Part shown: positions 11,341 to 27,430 of the stretch, piece after piece | Position numbering within the stretch: position 1 is the first letter of the stretch | Layout of the letters: the number at the start of each line of letters is the position of its first letter | Assembly: GCA_011033025.1 (NCBI GenBank) | Contig: WFMF01000007.1 | Span: 744,001-808,000 of the forward strand | Length of the DNA stretch: 64,000 nucleotides | Source: Beroe forskalii | Lineage: Eukaryota; Ctenophora; Nuda; Beroida; Beroidae | Reading direction: 5' to 3' | Program-made: the position numbers and the translations under genes | The notes under the pieces: generated by a model | The model's database searches: none | What the model was told of the DNA's origin: nothing | What the model saw: the letters and a program-made list of their open reading frames with translations, nothing else

Positions 11341-11989
11341 CGCTTTTTTGCTGGTGAAAGTACAAGAAAAAGGGCAAAAAATGAGCAAATTTGGCATCAA
11401 AAGGTACCAAATTTGGCGATTTTTCAAAAAGGCACCTAAAAATTGCCCTTCTAATATCTTAATATGCCCTTCTTTTGCCCTAAAATCATGCCCTGCGAAG
11501 GTATTTTCAAAAGTTGGCAACTATGCTCTTGTCACGCTGACACGAGTTAACCAATTTTAAACAGCCTGTGATGCCCCATGGTATCGAGATGGAATGCCTC
11601 ATGGCATTTGTATTATCATGATTGATAATGCAATCCGGGCTAACAAAATTAATCTTATCCGGAATTTCAAATAATAGTATATGCCTCGTGGCATGATGTA
11701 AACCAATTTTAAACAGCCTGTGATGCCCAATGGCATCGAGATGGAATGCCTCATGGCATTTGTATTATCATGATTGATAATGCAATCCGGGCTAACAAAA
11801 TTAACCTTATCCGGAATTTGAATGATAATTAACCGGATGTTTAACCAATGTTTAACCATGTTTAATCAATTTTGAACAGCCTGTGATGCCTCCTGGCATC
11901 GAGATGAAATGCCTCATGGCATTTGTGTTACCACATATTGGTGATACAATCCGGGCTTAGTAAAAGCCATCCAGAGTAATCGATGCTCT

Positions 11990-13640
11990 GTCTCCCACCC
12001 TCTCTGAAGGCACCAAAACTCAAAAAGTGACCAGCACAATTTAAATTGGAAGCTTCTACACGTTCTCAGTTCATCATCCTTATTGAGAAAAGATTCCTTC
12101 AGCTACTCAAACTTCTCCCTCCATGAAATCTGTCTGCAGTGTCTATTCTGCTAACAGAAGAACTTATGTTGCAAACACAGCATAGCTTTCTCGCTCTGCC
12201 AACCTTCCTCGCTCATGGAGCACACTAACTCAAGCAACCTCCCTGATATATTCTGACCTTCAAGGACTTTCTTTAAATTCTTCAGGCATAGGCATCTCAG
12301 AAACGACAAAACACTCCCTCTCCGAAAGCTGCAAGAATTGATATGATGGAAGCCTTGGTAGGCAGTCAGTTAAAAGAAAAAGGACTAATGTGACAAGAAC
12401 TCAATTGTCTTATTGAACGTAAAAACCCCGGGCATGGGCGTAACGAAATAGGTCTGAACAGCAGACCAATTTCTTAAATTGCATGGACATGTCGTATAGT
12501 CCCTATTTTAGTCCTATACTGTAGTGATGTGAAGCACATTTTATTTCTATATTTTTACTCCTTCGATTCCAGTTCATTCATAAAAACTGGGGGAGTAGAT
12601 AGAAGCTGATTATAACTTTAAACTACTAGATCGCACGAGAACGGCCAATCGTGTTTGGAAAGTCATGGAAACGTACGCTTTGAAGTTAATGTTTTGCTTG
12701 GAATTATGAAACTGAAAGTATAGTAACAGATTAATGCGGTGAAATGGTAACGAGTTTTAAAAGCACATAGATAGTCACCCGACCAGCGTCCAACAGCTTT
12801 AAACTCATCACAGAATCGTACGCGGAGGAGTTGGCTCGACCAACACCGACGCTAGTCGGATGAAAAGCTGGGTTTTAACACCGTTTAACGTAAGAAACAG
12901 CTGGGTAGCCAAGGAAGAAACAGAAAACCGTGAAGCAAAGTAACCATAAGTTTTAGAAGTTGAATAGAAACGATTGAAGCTATTCTCGAATACTGATTTT
13001 CTTTTAAACACCGCTCGAGGGAGAAAACGGCCAGGTAGCTAGGGAGATCGAAACACACTCCTCAAGCACGTGATTTCACACGTGACCTAGCCGATAGAAT
13101 ATAGGCCAGTGCTAAACAGCAAAAATCAGAGACATCCCCCGCATCCTGAGAGGGAGTCACTTCTGCCGTTGATAGCTATGACTGATTAGGTTTGAATGAC
13201 TTTTTCGGTGATTAGCCCCCTTGCTTTTAATTCGAGGTTTTCCAAACTAGGTTAGTGGCTAAGGTATTTCATGACTCCCTCTCCATGTCTCTCATTTTTA
13301 TAAACGGCCTTCGTGTAGCTATAGTTAAATGATGACTAGTAGTATAAGATATTGTATTTGATTTGATATTATTCGTCTATAGAGATCTATTGCTAAAAGT
13401 TCAGTATTGTTAGTTATTGAATTGATTATTATATGATTGTTTGTGTTGATCATAGAGTATATTTGATATCAGTATGACTAGAGACTTGAACTATTGTTTC
13501 CCGTGCCTAAACTTGTGTTTCATTGTTTCCCTCCATTCATGATATTTCTAGTCGACCCTAAATTCACTATTCCTACTTCTGATACATAGGCCCTATTTTC
13601 TACTACCGACTCTAACCAGGAAAGATGGGTGGCATTACTC
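11990..13640. other. No gene recognised
   Basis: Mixed-composition sequence without a long ORF, domain or array that I can identify. A 67-codon minus-strand ORF at 12808-13011 has no recognisable motif and I do not support it. Confidence 0.4.
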
Positions 13641-13658
13641 TGCTTTAGGGCCTATATT

Positions 13659-13798
13659 CCCAGCTCGTGGGAGCTGGTGCCTGTTGCTTTGGCTATTCCC
13701 AGCTCAAGGGAGCTGGCGTCGCTGAGCTAAGCTATATCTCCAGCTCAAGGGAGCTGGCCACGCTTATATGAACCCTCTTCTTAGCTCGTGGGAGCTAG
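13659..13798. repeat. Four regularly spaced hairpins of the CAGCTC-N-GGGAGCTG type
   Basis: Hairpins at 13659-13677 (CCCAGCTCGTGGGAGCTGG), 13698-13716 (CCCAGCTCAAGGGAGCTGG), 13739-13757 (CCAGCTCAAGGGAGCTGG) and 13781-13798 (TTAGCTCGTGGGAGCTAG) are spaced about 40 bp. The fourth has a paired change (C to T with G to A) that keeps the stem. Confidence 0.75.
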
Positions 13799-13858
13799 CA
13801 TTAAGCTCAGACCCAAATTAGTTACTCCACCAACCACACTTATCTATTATTTACCCAA

Positions 13859-14080
13859 AATCGCCCCCATCACAGTACCGAAGTAGAGCATCAAGAAGAG
13901 GTTTAGTAAAACGTAGTGTATTTTCAAGGGAATTGCTTTTAAAATGAGGGAAATCGAAAGGGAACCCCTTAAAAATAGAGGAAATCCCTCAGAAAATCCC
14001 CTTATTTTCATTGGATTCCCCTGACCCCCATGCTTTACCTTAAGATTCAACCAACATTTTGGGTAAATACTTTGGTGTGC
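13859..14080. repeat. Leader of the paired-minisatellite repeat, copy A
   Basis: This segment (CAGTACCGAAGTAGAGCATC, AAGAAGAGGTTTAGTAAAAC, then AAGGGAA/GGGATTCCC words) matches 52455-52620 closely. Both copies directly precede a GTGTGATAGGCTTACTTAGG array. It therefore belongs to a dispersed repeat and is not local unique sequence. Confidence 0.75.
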
Positions 14081-15299
14081 CGGGTATGATAGGCTAACTT
14101 AATAAAGGAGTGTGAAAGGCTTACTTAGAAGTGTGATAGGCTTACTTATACTAAGGAGTGTGATTGGCCTCCTTAGGGGTATGGTAGGCTTACTCAGGAG
14201 TGTGATAGTCTTATTTAGGGGTGTGATAGCCTGATAGGCATACTTAGGAGTGTGATAGGCTAACTCTGGAGTAAGATAGGCTTTCTTAGAAGTATGGTAG
14301 GCCCACTTATGAGTGTGTTAGGCTTACTCAGGAGTGTGATAGGCCCACTTAGGGGTGTAAAAGGCTTACTTAGGAGTGTGATAGGGTAACTGAGGAGTGT
14401 GATAGGCTTACTTACTACTTAGAAGTGTGATAGGCTCACTTAGGAGTGTGATAGGCTTACTTAAGTACTTAGGAGAGTGATAGGCTTACTTACGAGTGTT
14501 ATAGGCTTGAATTTGAATTTGAATATCATTTTACAGTACAATTACAATATACTTACTTAGGAGTAGGATAGGCTGACTCACTGACTCAGGAGTGTGATAG
14601 GCTTACTAAGGAGTGTGATTGGCCTCCTTAGGGGTGTGGTAGGCATACTTTGGAGTGTGATAGTCTTATTTAGGGGTGTGATAGCCTGATAGGCATACTT
14701 AGGACTTAGGAGTGTCATAGGCTAACTCTGGAGTAACATAGGCTTTCTTAGAAGTCTGGTAGGCCCACTTAGGGGTGTGGTAGGCTTACTCAGGAGTGTG
14801 ATAGGCCCACTTAGGGGTGTAAAAGGCTTACTTCGGAGTGTGATAGAGGTAACTGAGGAGTGTGATAGGCTTACTTACTGCTTAGAAGTGTGAAAGGCTC
14901 ACTTAGGAGTGATAAGCTTACATGGGTGTGTGATAGGCTTGCCAGAGTGATAGGCTTACTTACGAGTGTGATAGGCTTGAATTTGAATTTGAAATCATTT
15001 TACAGTACAATTACAATATACTTACTTAGAAGTAGGATATGCTGACTCAAGGGTGTGATAGGCTTACTAATTACTATGAAGTGTGATTGGCTTACCCAGG
15101 AGTTTGATAGGCTTACTTAGGGGTGTGATAGGCTTATTCAGGAGTGTGATAGACTTACTCCTAGGAGTGGGGGGGGCCAACCTCGGAAAACCCCGGGTGG
15201 ATATAAAAGTTGGCAAATGGGGGTTTAATTTTTCGGGGTTTATGAGGGTTTAAGGAGGCTAAACTGATAAAAATAGCCGTTTTTCGGTCAGAAAATTCG

Positions 15300-16800
15300 A
15301 TTTTCTCTCAAAATGGTACTACTTTAGTTGTGGATTTTCGACTCTTCTCTCAAATGGTACCATATTTGTTGAGGATTTTTGGCACTTTTCTGAAATGGTA
15401 CCATTTTTGTTGAAGATATTCGACCCTTTTCTGAAATGGTACCATTTTTGTTGAGGAATTTTGGCCCTTTTCTGAAATGGTACCATTTTTGTTGAGGATT
15501 TTCGACCCTAATCTGAAATGGTACCATTTTTGTTTAGGATTTTCAACCCTTTTCTGAAATGGTACCATTTTTGTTGACGATTTTCGACCCTAATCTGAAA
15601 TGGTACCATTTTTGTTGAGGATTTTCAACTCTTTTCTGAAATGGTGCCATTTTTGCTGAAGATTTTTGGCACTTCTCGGAAATGGTACCATTTTTTTGTT
15701 GACGATTTTCGACCCTAATCTGAAATGGTACCATTTTTGTTGAGGATTTTCAACCCTTTTCTGAAATGGTACTATTTTTGCTGGAGATTTTTGGCACTTT
15801 TCGGAAATGGTACCATCTTACTACTTATAATTCTTCCTCATATATAAATATATAAATAAATAAATAAATAAATATATATCTGTCTGTCCGGTTTATGATT
15901 TCTGTCTGTCCGGTGGCTTATATATAGCCACAGTACCCACTCAGTACCCAATCAAGCATGCCGATTGCCGATGATAGGAATGTTCATACCAGAGTACCAG
16001 TGACGTTTGACACCACCTGACATATAGACATCACATAGAGGAGTAGGCACACCCGATTAAAATATGACCTCATCACTGATAAGAACTACAGTACTACATT
16101 ATACTGTACAGTGTACGAATTGCTGAAGCGAAAAAATTTTGAACGATGGCCGGAGGCCATGGGTTCTGCTAGTAATAAATAATTTTTGTTGAGGAATTTT
16201 GGCCCTTTTCTGAAATGGTACCATTTTTGCTGGAAATTTTTTCTGGGCACTTTTCTGAAATGGTACCATTTTTGTTGAGGATTTTCGACCCTTTTCTTAA
16301 ATGGTACCATTTTTGTTGACGATTTTTGACCCTAATCTGAAATGGTACCATTTTTGTTGAGGATTTTTAACCCTTTTCTGAAATGGTACCATTTTTGCTG
16401 AACATTTTTTGGCACTTTTCGGAAATGGTAGCATTTTTGTTGAGGATTTTCAACCCTTTTCTGAAATGGTACCATTTTTGCTTAACATTTTTTGGCAGTT
16501 TTCGGAAATGGTACCATTTTTGTTGAGGATTTTCAACCCTTTTCTGAAATGGTACCATTTTTGCTGAAAATTTTTGGCACTTTTCTGAAATGGTACCATT
16601 TTTGTTGAGGATTTTCGAACCTTTTCTTAAATGGTACCATTTTTTGTTGAGAAATTTTAGAATTTATTCAGAAACAGTACCATTTTATAGAAAATATTCC
16701 GAATTTTTTTCAAATTTTACCACTTTTGATGATGATTTTCGACCCTTTTCTGAAATGGTACCATTTTAGTTGTGGATTTTTGGCCCTATTTTGAAATGGT
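15300..16800. repeat. ~40-bp array with GGTACC in each unit
   Basis: Units read GAAATGGTACCATTTTTGTT then GAGGATTTTCGACCCTTTTCT, with variants TTTTTGGCACTTTTCGG. Nearly every unit keeps the palindrome ATGGTACCAT. The array is interrupted at 15816-16182. Minus-strand ORFs reading MVPFQKRVENPQQKWYHF are translations of the repeat. Confidence 0.9.
15816..16172 (+). mobile_element. Helitron-like non-autonomous insert
   Basis: The insert begins TCTTACTACTTATAATTC directly after array sequence ATGGTACCA. It ends with a hairpin (ATGGCCGGAGGCCAT), eight bases and CTAG followed by T (16172/16173). A 5' TC, a 3' hairpin and CTRR before T are the Helitron hallmarks. Ten extra bases (TAATAAATAA) precede the resumed array, so the exact 3' boundary could be 16182. 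A TAAATAAATAAA microsatellite and two CTGTCTGTCCGG words lie inside. Confidence 0.5.
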
Positions 16801-17935
16801 ACCCATTTAAACCCCAAAAAAACCCAAAGTGGATATAAAAAAAGCCAAATAGGGGTTTAATTTTTCGGGGTTTATGGGGGTTTTTCGAGGTTGGCCCCCC
16901 CCCCCTAGGAGTGCGATAGGCTTACTTAGAGGTGTGATAGGCCAACCTAGGAGTGTGATAGTCTCACTTAGGAGTGTGACAGGCTTACTTAGGGGTGTGA
17001 TAGGCTAACTTAGGAGTGTGATTGGCTCACTTAGGTGTGTGATAGGCTCACTTAAGGGTGTGATAGGCTAACTAAGGCGTGTGATAAGCTTAATAAGTGG
17101 TGTGATAGGCTAACTCTGGAGTAAGATAGGCTTTCTTAGAAGTATGGTAGGTCCAGTAAGGAGTGTGGAAGGCTTACTCAGGAGTGTGATAAGCCCACTT
17201 AGGAGTGTGATAGGGTAACTGAGGAGTGTGATAGGCTTACTTTCTTCTTAGAAGTGTGATAGGCTCACTTAGGAGTATGATAGGCTTACTTAGGTGTGTG
17301 ATAGGCTTACTTAGGAGAGTGATAGGCTTACTTACGCGTGTGTCAGGCTTGAATTTGAATTTGAATATCATTTTACAGTACAATTACAATATACTTACTT
17401 AGGAGTAGGATAGGCTGACTCAGGAGTGTGATAGGCTTACTAGTTACTATGGAGTGTGATTGGGTTACTCAGGAGTGTGATAGGCTTACTTAGGGGTGTG
17501 GTAGGCTTACTCAGGAGTGTGATAGGCTTATTTAGGGGTGTGGTAGCCTGATAGGCATACTTAGGAGTGTGATAGGCTAACTCTGGAGTAAGATAGGCTT
17601 TCTTAGAAGTATGGTAGGCCCACTAAGGAGTGTGGTAGGCTTACTCAGGAGTGTTCTTAAGGGGTGTAAAAGGCTTACTTCGGAGTGTGATAGGGTAACT
17701 GAGGAGTGTGATAGTCTCACTTAGGAGTGTGATAGGCTTACTTAGGAGTGTGATAGGCTTACTTAGGGGTGTGATAGGCTTACTTAGGGGTGTGATAGAC
17801 TAACTAAGGGGTGTGATAAGCTTAATTAGGGTGTGGTAGGCTTAATTAGGGTGTGATAGGCTTACGACCTTACGTAGGAGTATGATAGGCTCACTTAGGA
17901 GTGTGATAGGCTTACTTAGGAGTATGTTAGGCTTA

Positions 17936-18450
17936 CTTATAACCCATACCTTTCCACTGATAATCCACCCCTATACACTTCTAACGCACCCCAATCAACT
18001 CATATCCCATCCCAATCAACTCATAACCCACCCTGACCAACTCATAACCCACCCCAAGCAACTCATTACCCACCCCGACCAACTTCTTACCCACCTCAAT
18101 CAACCAATAACCCATCGCTTTCCACTCATAACCCACCCCTTTCAATTCCACTCATAACCCACTCCTTTCCACTCATAACCCACCCCTTTTCACTCTTAAC
18201 CTAGCACAATCAACACATATCCCACCCCTTTCCACTTATATCCCACTCCTTTCCACTCATTACCCACCCCTTCACACTCACAACCCATCGTTTTCCACTC
18301 ATAACTCACCCCTTTCCACTCATAACCCCTCTTTTTTCCACTTATGACCCACCCCTTTACACTCATAACCCATCTTTTTGACTTTTTCCACTCATAACCC
18401 ATCCTTTTCGACTCATGACTCACCCCTTTCCACCCATAACCCACCCCAAT
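17936..18450. repeat. 21-bp minisatellite, ACTCATAACCCACCCCTTTCC type
   Basis: Diverged 21-bp units follow directly after the other minisatellite. The same two arrays occur in the same order at 52625-54415. Any ORFs (GYEWKGVG-like on the minus strand) are repeat translations. Confidence 0.85.
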
Positions 18451-18648
18451 CAGCCTATATATTACATTCCTGGTTTAAAATTAATCTTTTTATACCAATA
18501 TAAATCACCTCGATCCTTTACTCAATTACTAACTGATGCCTTTTTGTTTCTTTTGAATGTTGATAAGTCTATAGATAAGACATTGATTACCATCTGACAC
18601 TTATTCAAGTGAAAAATTCTTACAAATGTTTTGAGAAGTCATAATTTT

Positions 18649-18742
18649 GGTAAACTTTGGCAAACTTTGGCAAATTAATCCCTAAATTTAGGAGTTTGCC
18701 AAAAAAAGTGTTTGCCAAAGTTTGCCAAAGTTTGCCTTACCC
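18649..18742. repeat. Foldback of GGCAAACTTT words
   Basis: GGTAAACTTTGGCAAACTTT at the left is mirrored by AAAGTTTGCCAAAGTTTGCC before TTACC at the right. The arms are themselves tandem repeats of an 11-bp word. A stable hairpin is expected. No coding signal. Confidence 0.7.
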
Positions 18743-19566
18743 CCGCCCCTATTGTATTTCAAATTGATGATTAAAAATAAATTTCTTTTCCTGAAATTTC
18801 TTTTCCTATACCTTTAAAATTTATTTTAATTTATTACTGGATTTGAATAGCATGGTGTGCTATAGCATGAAGATAATAGTTTTTTAAAATATATTGTTCA
18901 TTGGGCTCACAATAAGGAGCAGGTTATACCGTAGGTATAACTACATCGCATTACCTAAAGGGATCATGTTGGAGTTCAAGTACGGAGTTGGAGAAAAGTC
19001 TTGCAGATTGATGTCTTGAAGAAAGTTTTCTTTTTAATTCAAATAGGTATAACTAAAAAAACTAAGTAGATTGATTAATTAATTAATTCAGTTTGTGTAA
19101 ACATTGTTTCGTATTAGTTGTACTTTTACTCGTGATACTTTTATACAGAGTATTCAAGCTACTCTTTTGGGAGTACTTTATTAATTTAGTTTAATTTACT
19201 CTATGATTTATATGTCTTTATTCTAATTCTATGTATTATATCTACTACTATTGTTGTTGAACATTCATGATTTAATTAAGTTATTCCTTCAATTTTCAGG
19301 ACATTATATCAATGGTTTAATTGGTGGTTTCCTAGGGGCACGAAGTGCTCAAAACATTTCCGGGCTTCACCATTGATGTTCTGTCTGCTTAGATGAAAGC
19401 ACTGCCTTTCTCTTTGTTGATTAAGACACTTTCACAGATTTTCATCAAGTCCATAAGGTGATTTCATATAGATACTATTACTATTTCCTATAGTATTAAA
19501 ATCGAATAAATAAATAAAAATGAATCATTTTATAATAAATCATAATCAAATTTTCATATCTCACAA
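18743..19566. other. No gene recognised; AT-rich
   Basis: AT-rich sequence without a supported feature. A TTTTCAG at about 19293-19300 could be a splice acceptor for a gene on the plus strand, but no reading frame supports it. Confidence 0.3.
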
Positions 19567-19569
19567 TAG

Positions 19570-20394
19570 GTCATTGGAACGTGTCATGTCAAAGTCAGAA
19601 TTCTTAACTCTACAGGAGTTTTTATTGAAATCATCATGTGCCCAAGAGAAAACCCAGTCCATCAGTCTCTTCCTGGTGATATTTGCCTCATATCAGAATT
19701 GTGGAAATTGTTCATGAACACTCCATTTTATAAGGATTCATTAGTTAAGCTACCCCCCAGGATACTTGAGTTGATGAGTGGATATAAAATGTACTTTAGG
19801 AGTTCAAAGAACCTTTTCGAAATAACTGATCATGACCATCAAGAAGTTGAATCTATAAGAACTAAATCTATGTCAATGAATTTTACTAGCCTCTTATCAC
19901 TTCAGAATGATTGTAATCAATGTGGCAATATTGGTATTAAGTGTTTTAAATTATTGCGTTTGAAAGATACTGCTGAACAAGAAAGACAACTGATAGAAAT
20001 GCTTGATATATGTGGTGAATCAAGCTTCTCTGGACAAGAAACTAAAACACTTATAGTATTATTCAATCACCTTACTAAACATTTAAGAAGGTTGAATGAA
20101 TCTGCTTTGCTCCCTGCAGAATACCATCAGCATGTTGATATTGAACTCTCATCTGTAATTTCAAAGTGCAAGGTGGACTATAAGATTGTATGTAAGTTCA
20201 TTTCACAATTGATTATTGCCATTATTCCCAAAAACATTTTTGATGGCTGTAAACTAAGAAGGATATTCATTAGAGAGCTCTTGAAGCCGATAAGGAATTC
20301 ACCTCATATCAACCCAAATTTCATAAGTGAATTGCCTTTTTGCGAGTCAATAAGAATTCTTGCTCATTTATCCCCCATATCAGGGCTCTCATAA
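19570..20394 (+). CDS. Unrecognised protein, probable 3' coding exon
   Basis: One frame is open from 19570 to the TAA that ends at 20394, about 274 codons; its first ATG is at 19636 (252 residues). The frame is closed upstream by TAG at 19567-19569. That TAG is also the AG of a possible splice acceptor (TCTCACAATAG), so the ORF may be a terminal exon whose start lies upstream. The N-terminal part (VKVRILNSTG, then FIEIIMCPRENP) looks like beta strands. The rest is leucine- and isoleucine-rich and predicted helical, with scattered cysteines (CNQCGNIGIKC) that could bind metal. No signal peptide or membrane segment is evident. I recognise no family. It lies about 0.6 kb upstream of PRPF8 on the same strand and has ordinary AT-rich codon use. 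Confidence 0.5.
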   Translation, partial: VIGTCHVKVRILNSTGVFIEIIMCPRENPVHQSLPGDICLISELWKLFMNTPFYKDSLVKLPPRILELMSGYKMYFRSSKNLFEITDHDHQEVESIRTKSMSMNFTSLLSLQNDCNQCGNIGIKCFKLLRLKDTAEQERQLIEMLDICGESSFSGQETKTLIVLFNHLTKHLRRLNESALLPAEYHQHVDIELSSVISKCKVDYKIVCKFISQLIIAIIPKNIFDGCKLRRIFIRELLKPIRNSPHINPNFISELPFCESIRILAHLSPISGLS

Positions 20395-21011
20395 TGAAAG
20401 TGAAACTTAAGTAATCAGATTATCAGAGAGAGGCAGGAAATTAGCCATTGAAATGTTTATGTAACACTGATTGTTAACCTTGAGCAATATGTCTCCTCCC
20501 CCAATTACCTCCCTACTGCCACTGAGTGTGAAGCTGTTAGCATGAAATATGACTTCTTCAACCCAGCACCCTTGGCCTCAGCTCAGCTGAAGCCCAAAGA
20601 AAACCAAGCCCTAGGATTTTTTTGTTTTTTTAGTTACATTTTAGTTTTTTTATGTCTACCATGTGACTGTAGATCCACACGAGCTTGGTATGTAGTCCAA
20701 CCGACCTATAATTTTGTAAAATTTTTCTGAATTTAACTTATTAGTTTCACTCATCTAATCGTTCTAAAATTGGTCCACTTATTAGTCAAAATTCATGTTC
20801 ATGACTGTTAGTTAGCCAGAAGACATTTTATTATTGTTGGGATGTAATACCGAGATTACTAAAGATTTTTATCAAGTCTATAAGATGATTTCATATAGTT
20901 TTAAAATTGAATTAATAACCATGCAAATATTCAGTTATAATTTAAGTTACATTTACATCTGTTTGAAAATCTGAAGTTATGCTACTATTTGAGAAAGAAT
21001 GCAAATCCACC
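20395..21011. promoter_or_regulatory. Intergenic region upstream of PRPF8
   Basis: It contains the 3' flank of the preceding ORF and the presumed PRPF8 promoter and 5' leader. I see no convincing TATA box or initiator. The PRPF8 start codon sits in a perfect Kozak context, CCACCATGG (21008-21016). Confidence 0.3.
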
Positions 21012-26389
<5,378 letters not shown>

Positions 26390-26860
26390 GTAACCCTTTT
26401 TGCCATGGGGGACCAGTGCCATGGTTCTACCGGGGTTGCCATGGTGTCGGGGATAATTCCATGACACAGCACGAAAAGAGCCGTTCAGTGGCCTACCACT
26501 GCCTAGATTATTACGTTTCCTTTATTTTTAGGAATTATTGTTACCGTTCTTGTTTCTAATGACTAAGTTTTACTGGGCTACTAGGCAAGGAGTGGCTGTT
26601 CATTTATAAAATGACAATGTGCTATTAAATCTTTACTTTATGTCATTTCCAAACGTTAGGAGCCTGGCTAGACAGTCTAATCAGCTACCAACCATCCCCC
26701 ACCCATGCGACATGGGGCCTCTCAAACCATCACTCCCATGCGACATGGGGGCCTCTCAAATCGCAATTGGGCAGTTTTATTCGTACTCCACTGCTCTGTT
26801 GACCCCTTATTGACCCAGCGCTTCCCCATCTCCATAGCTTCATCCCCCTAAGTCACACAC

Positions 26861-27077
26861 TTTCTCAGGGCCTAGTTGGCAAAGGTCCAGGGTGCGGGTT
26901 CTAGCTCACACTCCCACTTTCTCAGGGCCCAGTTGGCAAAGTTCCAGGGTGTAGGTTCTGACTCACACTCCCTCTTTCTCAGGACCTAGTTGGCAAAGGT
27001 CCAGGGTGCGGGTTCTAGCTCACACTCCCACTTTCTCAGGGCCCAGTTGGTAAGGTCCAGGTGTGGGGTTCTGGTTT
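26861..27077 (+). repeat. ~62-bp tandem repeat up to the gap
   Basis: Three to four units of TTTCTCAGGGCCTAGTTGGC, AAAGGTCCAGGGTGCGGGTT, CTAGCTCACACTCCCAC run into the N block. A shorter repeat with CATGCGACATGGGG occurs at 26702 and 26738. Confidence 0.85.
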
Positions 27078-27177
27078 NNNNNNNNNNNNNNNNNNNNNNN
27101 NNNNNNNNNNNNNNNNNNNNNNNNNNNNNNNNNNNNNNNNNNNNNNNNNNNNNNNNNNNNNNNNNNNNNNNNNNNNN
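27078..27177. other. Scaffold gap of 100 N
   Basis: Exactly 100 N, the conventional placeholder for a gap of unknown size. Different tandem repeats lie on either side (62-bp units on the left, GACGTAGTGCCCTGGTGCCC units at 27178-27295). Continuity across it is not assured. Confidence 0.99.
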
Positions 27178-27295
27178 CGTAGTGCCCTGGTGCCCTTGAC
27201 GTAGTGCCCTGCCCTGTTCAGGGCATTACTTCAAGGATCAGTGCCCTGACGTAGTGCCCTGGTGCCCTGACGTAGTGCCCTGTGCCCTGAGTGCC
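27178..27295 (+). repeat. GACGTAGTGCCCTGGTGCCCT tandem repeat after the gap
   Basis: Several 12-21 bp units based on GTAGTGCCCT and GTGCCCTGA. They are unrelated to the repeat on the other side of the gap. Confidence 0.8.
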
Positions 27296-27340
27296 CTAAA
27301 ACGTTATAAGGTTCTCTGTCATTTTAGAATAAATGTACCT

Positions 27341-27430
27341 TGGACTTTACTAATTAATAAGTTTTGCGGATACTATCCGCAAAACTTATTAATTAGTAAA
27401 GTCCACTATCACTATCCGGGATAGTGATAG
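27341..27430. repeat. Two adjacent perfect hairpins
   Basis: The first has 32-bp perfect arms separated by one base (27341-27372 and 27374-27405; left arm starts TGGACTTTACTAATTAATAA). The second follows with no gap: CTATCACTATC, CGG, GATAGTGATAG (27406-27430). Perfect arms mean either very recent origin, active maintenance or an assembly artefact. Confidence 0.9.

Larger units (their letters stand above)
4620..11525. mobile_element. 6.9-kb non-autonomous element with 8-bp target duplication (hAT-like)
   Basis: Termini are inverted over 14 bp: CATAGTTGCCAACT at 4620 and AGTTGGCAACTATG ending 11525. The 8-bp sequence CTCTTGTC flanks both sides (4612-4619, 11526-11533). Both flanks are the same ~150-bp satellite. 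Subterminal sequence is rich in GCCCTTCT and GCCCTGC words, and the interior is mostly a GGTACC array with four later insertions. No transposase is present. Eight-bp duplications are typical of hAT and P superfamilies; assignment to hAT is inference. Confidence 0.85.
15169..16904. mobile_element. 1.74-kb element with 8-bp target duplication CTAGGAGT
   Basis: Inverted ends begin with a run of G then GGCCAACCTCGGAAAACCCC (15169) and close with GGGGTTTTTCGAGGTTGGCC plus a run of C (16904). CTAGGAGT flanks both sides (15161-15168, 16905-16912) and is itself part of the 21-bp host unit. Inside the ends, a GTGGATATAAAA...GGGGTTTAATTTTTCGGGG segment is present at both sides in direct orientation. 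The centre is a GGTACC array. No coding capacity is seen. The 8-bp duplication fits hAT-like mobilisation (inference). Confidence 0.85.
14084..17935. repeat. 21-bp minisatellite, GTGTGATAGGCTTACTTAGGA type
   Basis: Long array of diverged 21-bp units (GTGTGATAGGCTTACTTAGG plus one base), split by the element at 15169-16904. A non-repeat spacer (GAATTTGAATTTGAATATCA, then CAGTACAATTACAATATACT) recurs at about 14510, 14980 and 17350. The array therefore has a higher-order organisation of about 470 bp in its left part. Confidence 0.9.

Noticed and set aside
15324-16558. Minus-strand ORFs reading VPFQKRVENPQQKWYHF
   Set aside because: Translations of the ~40-bp GGTACC array.
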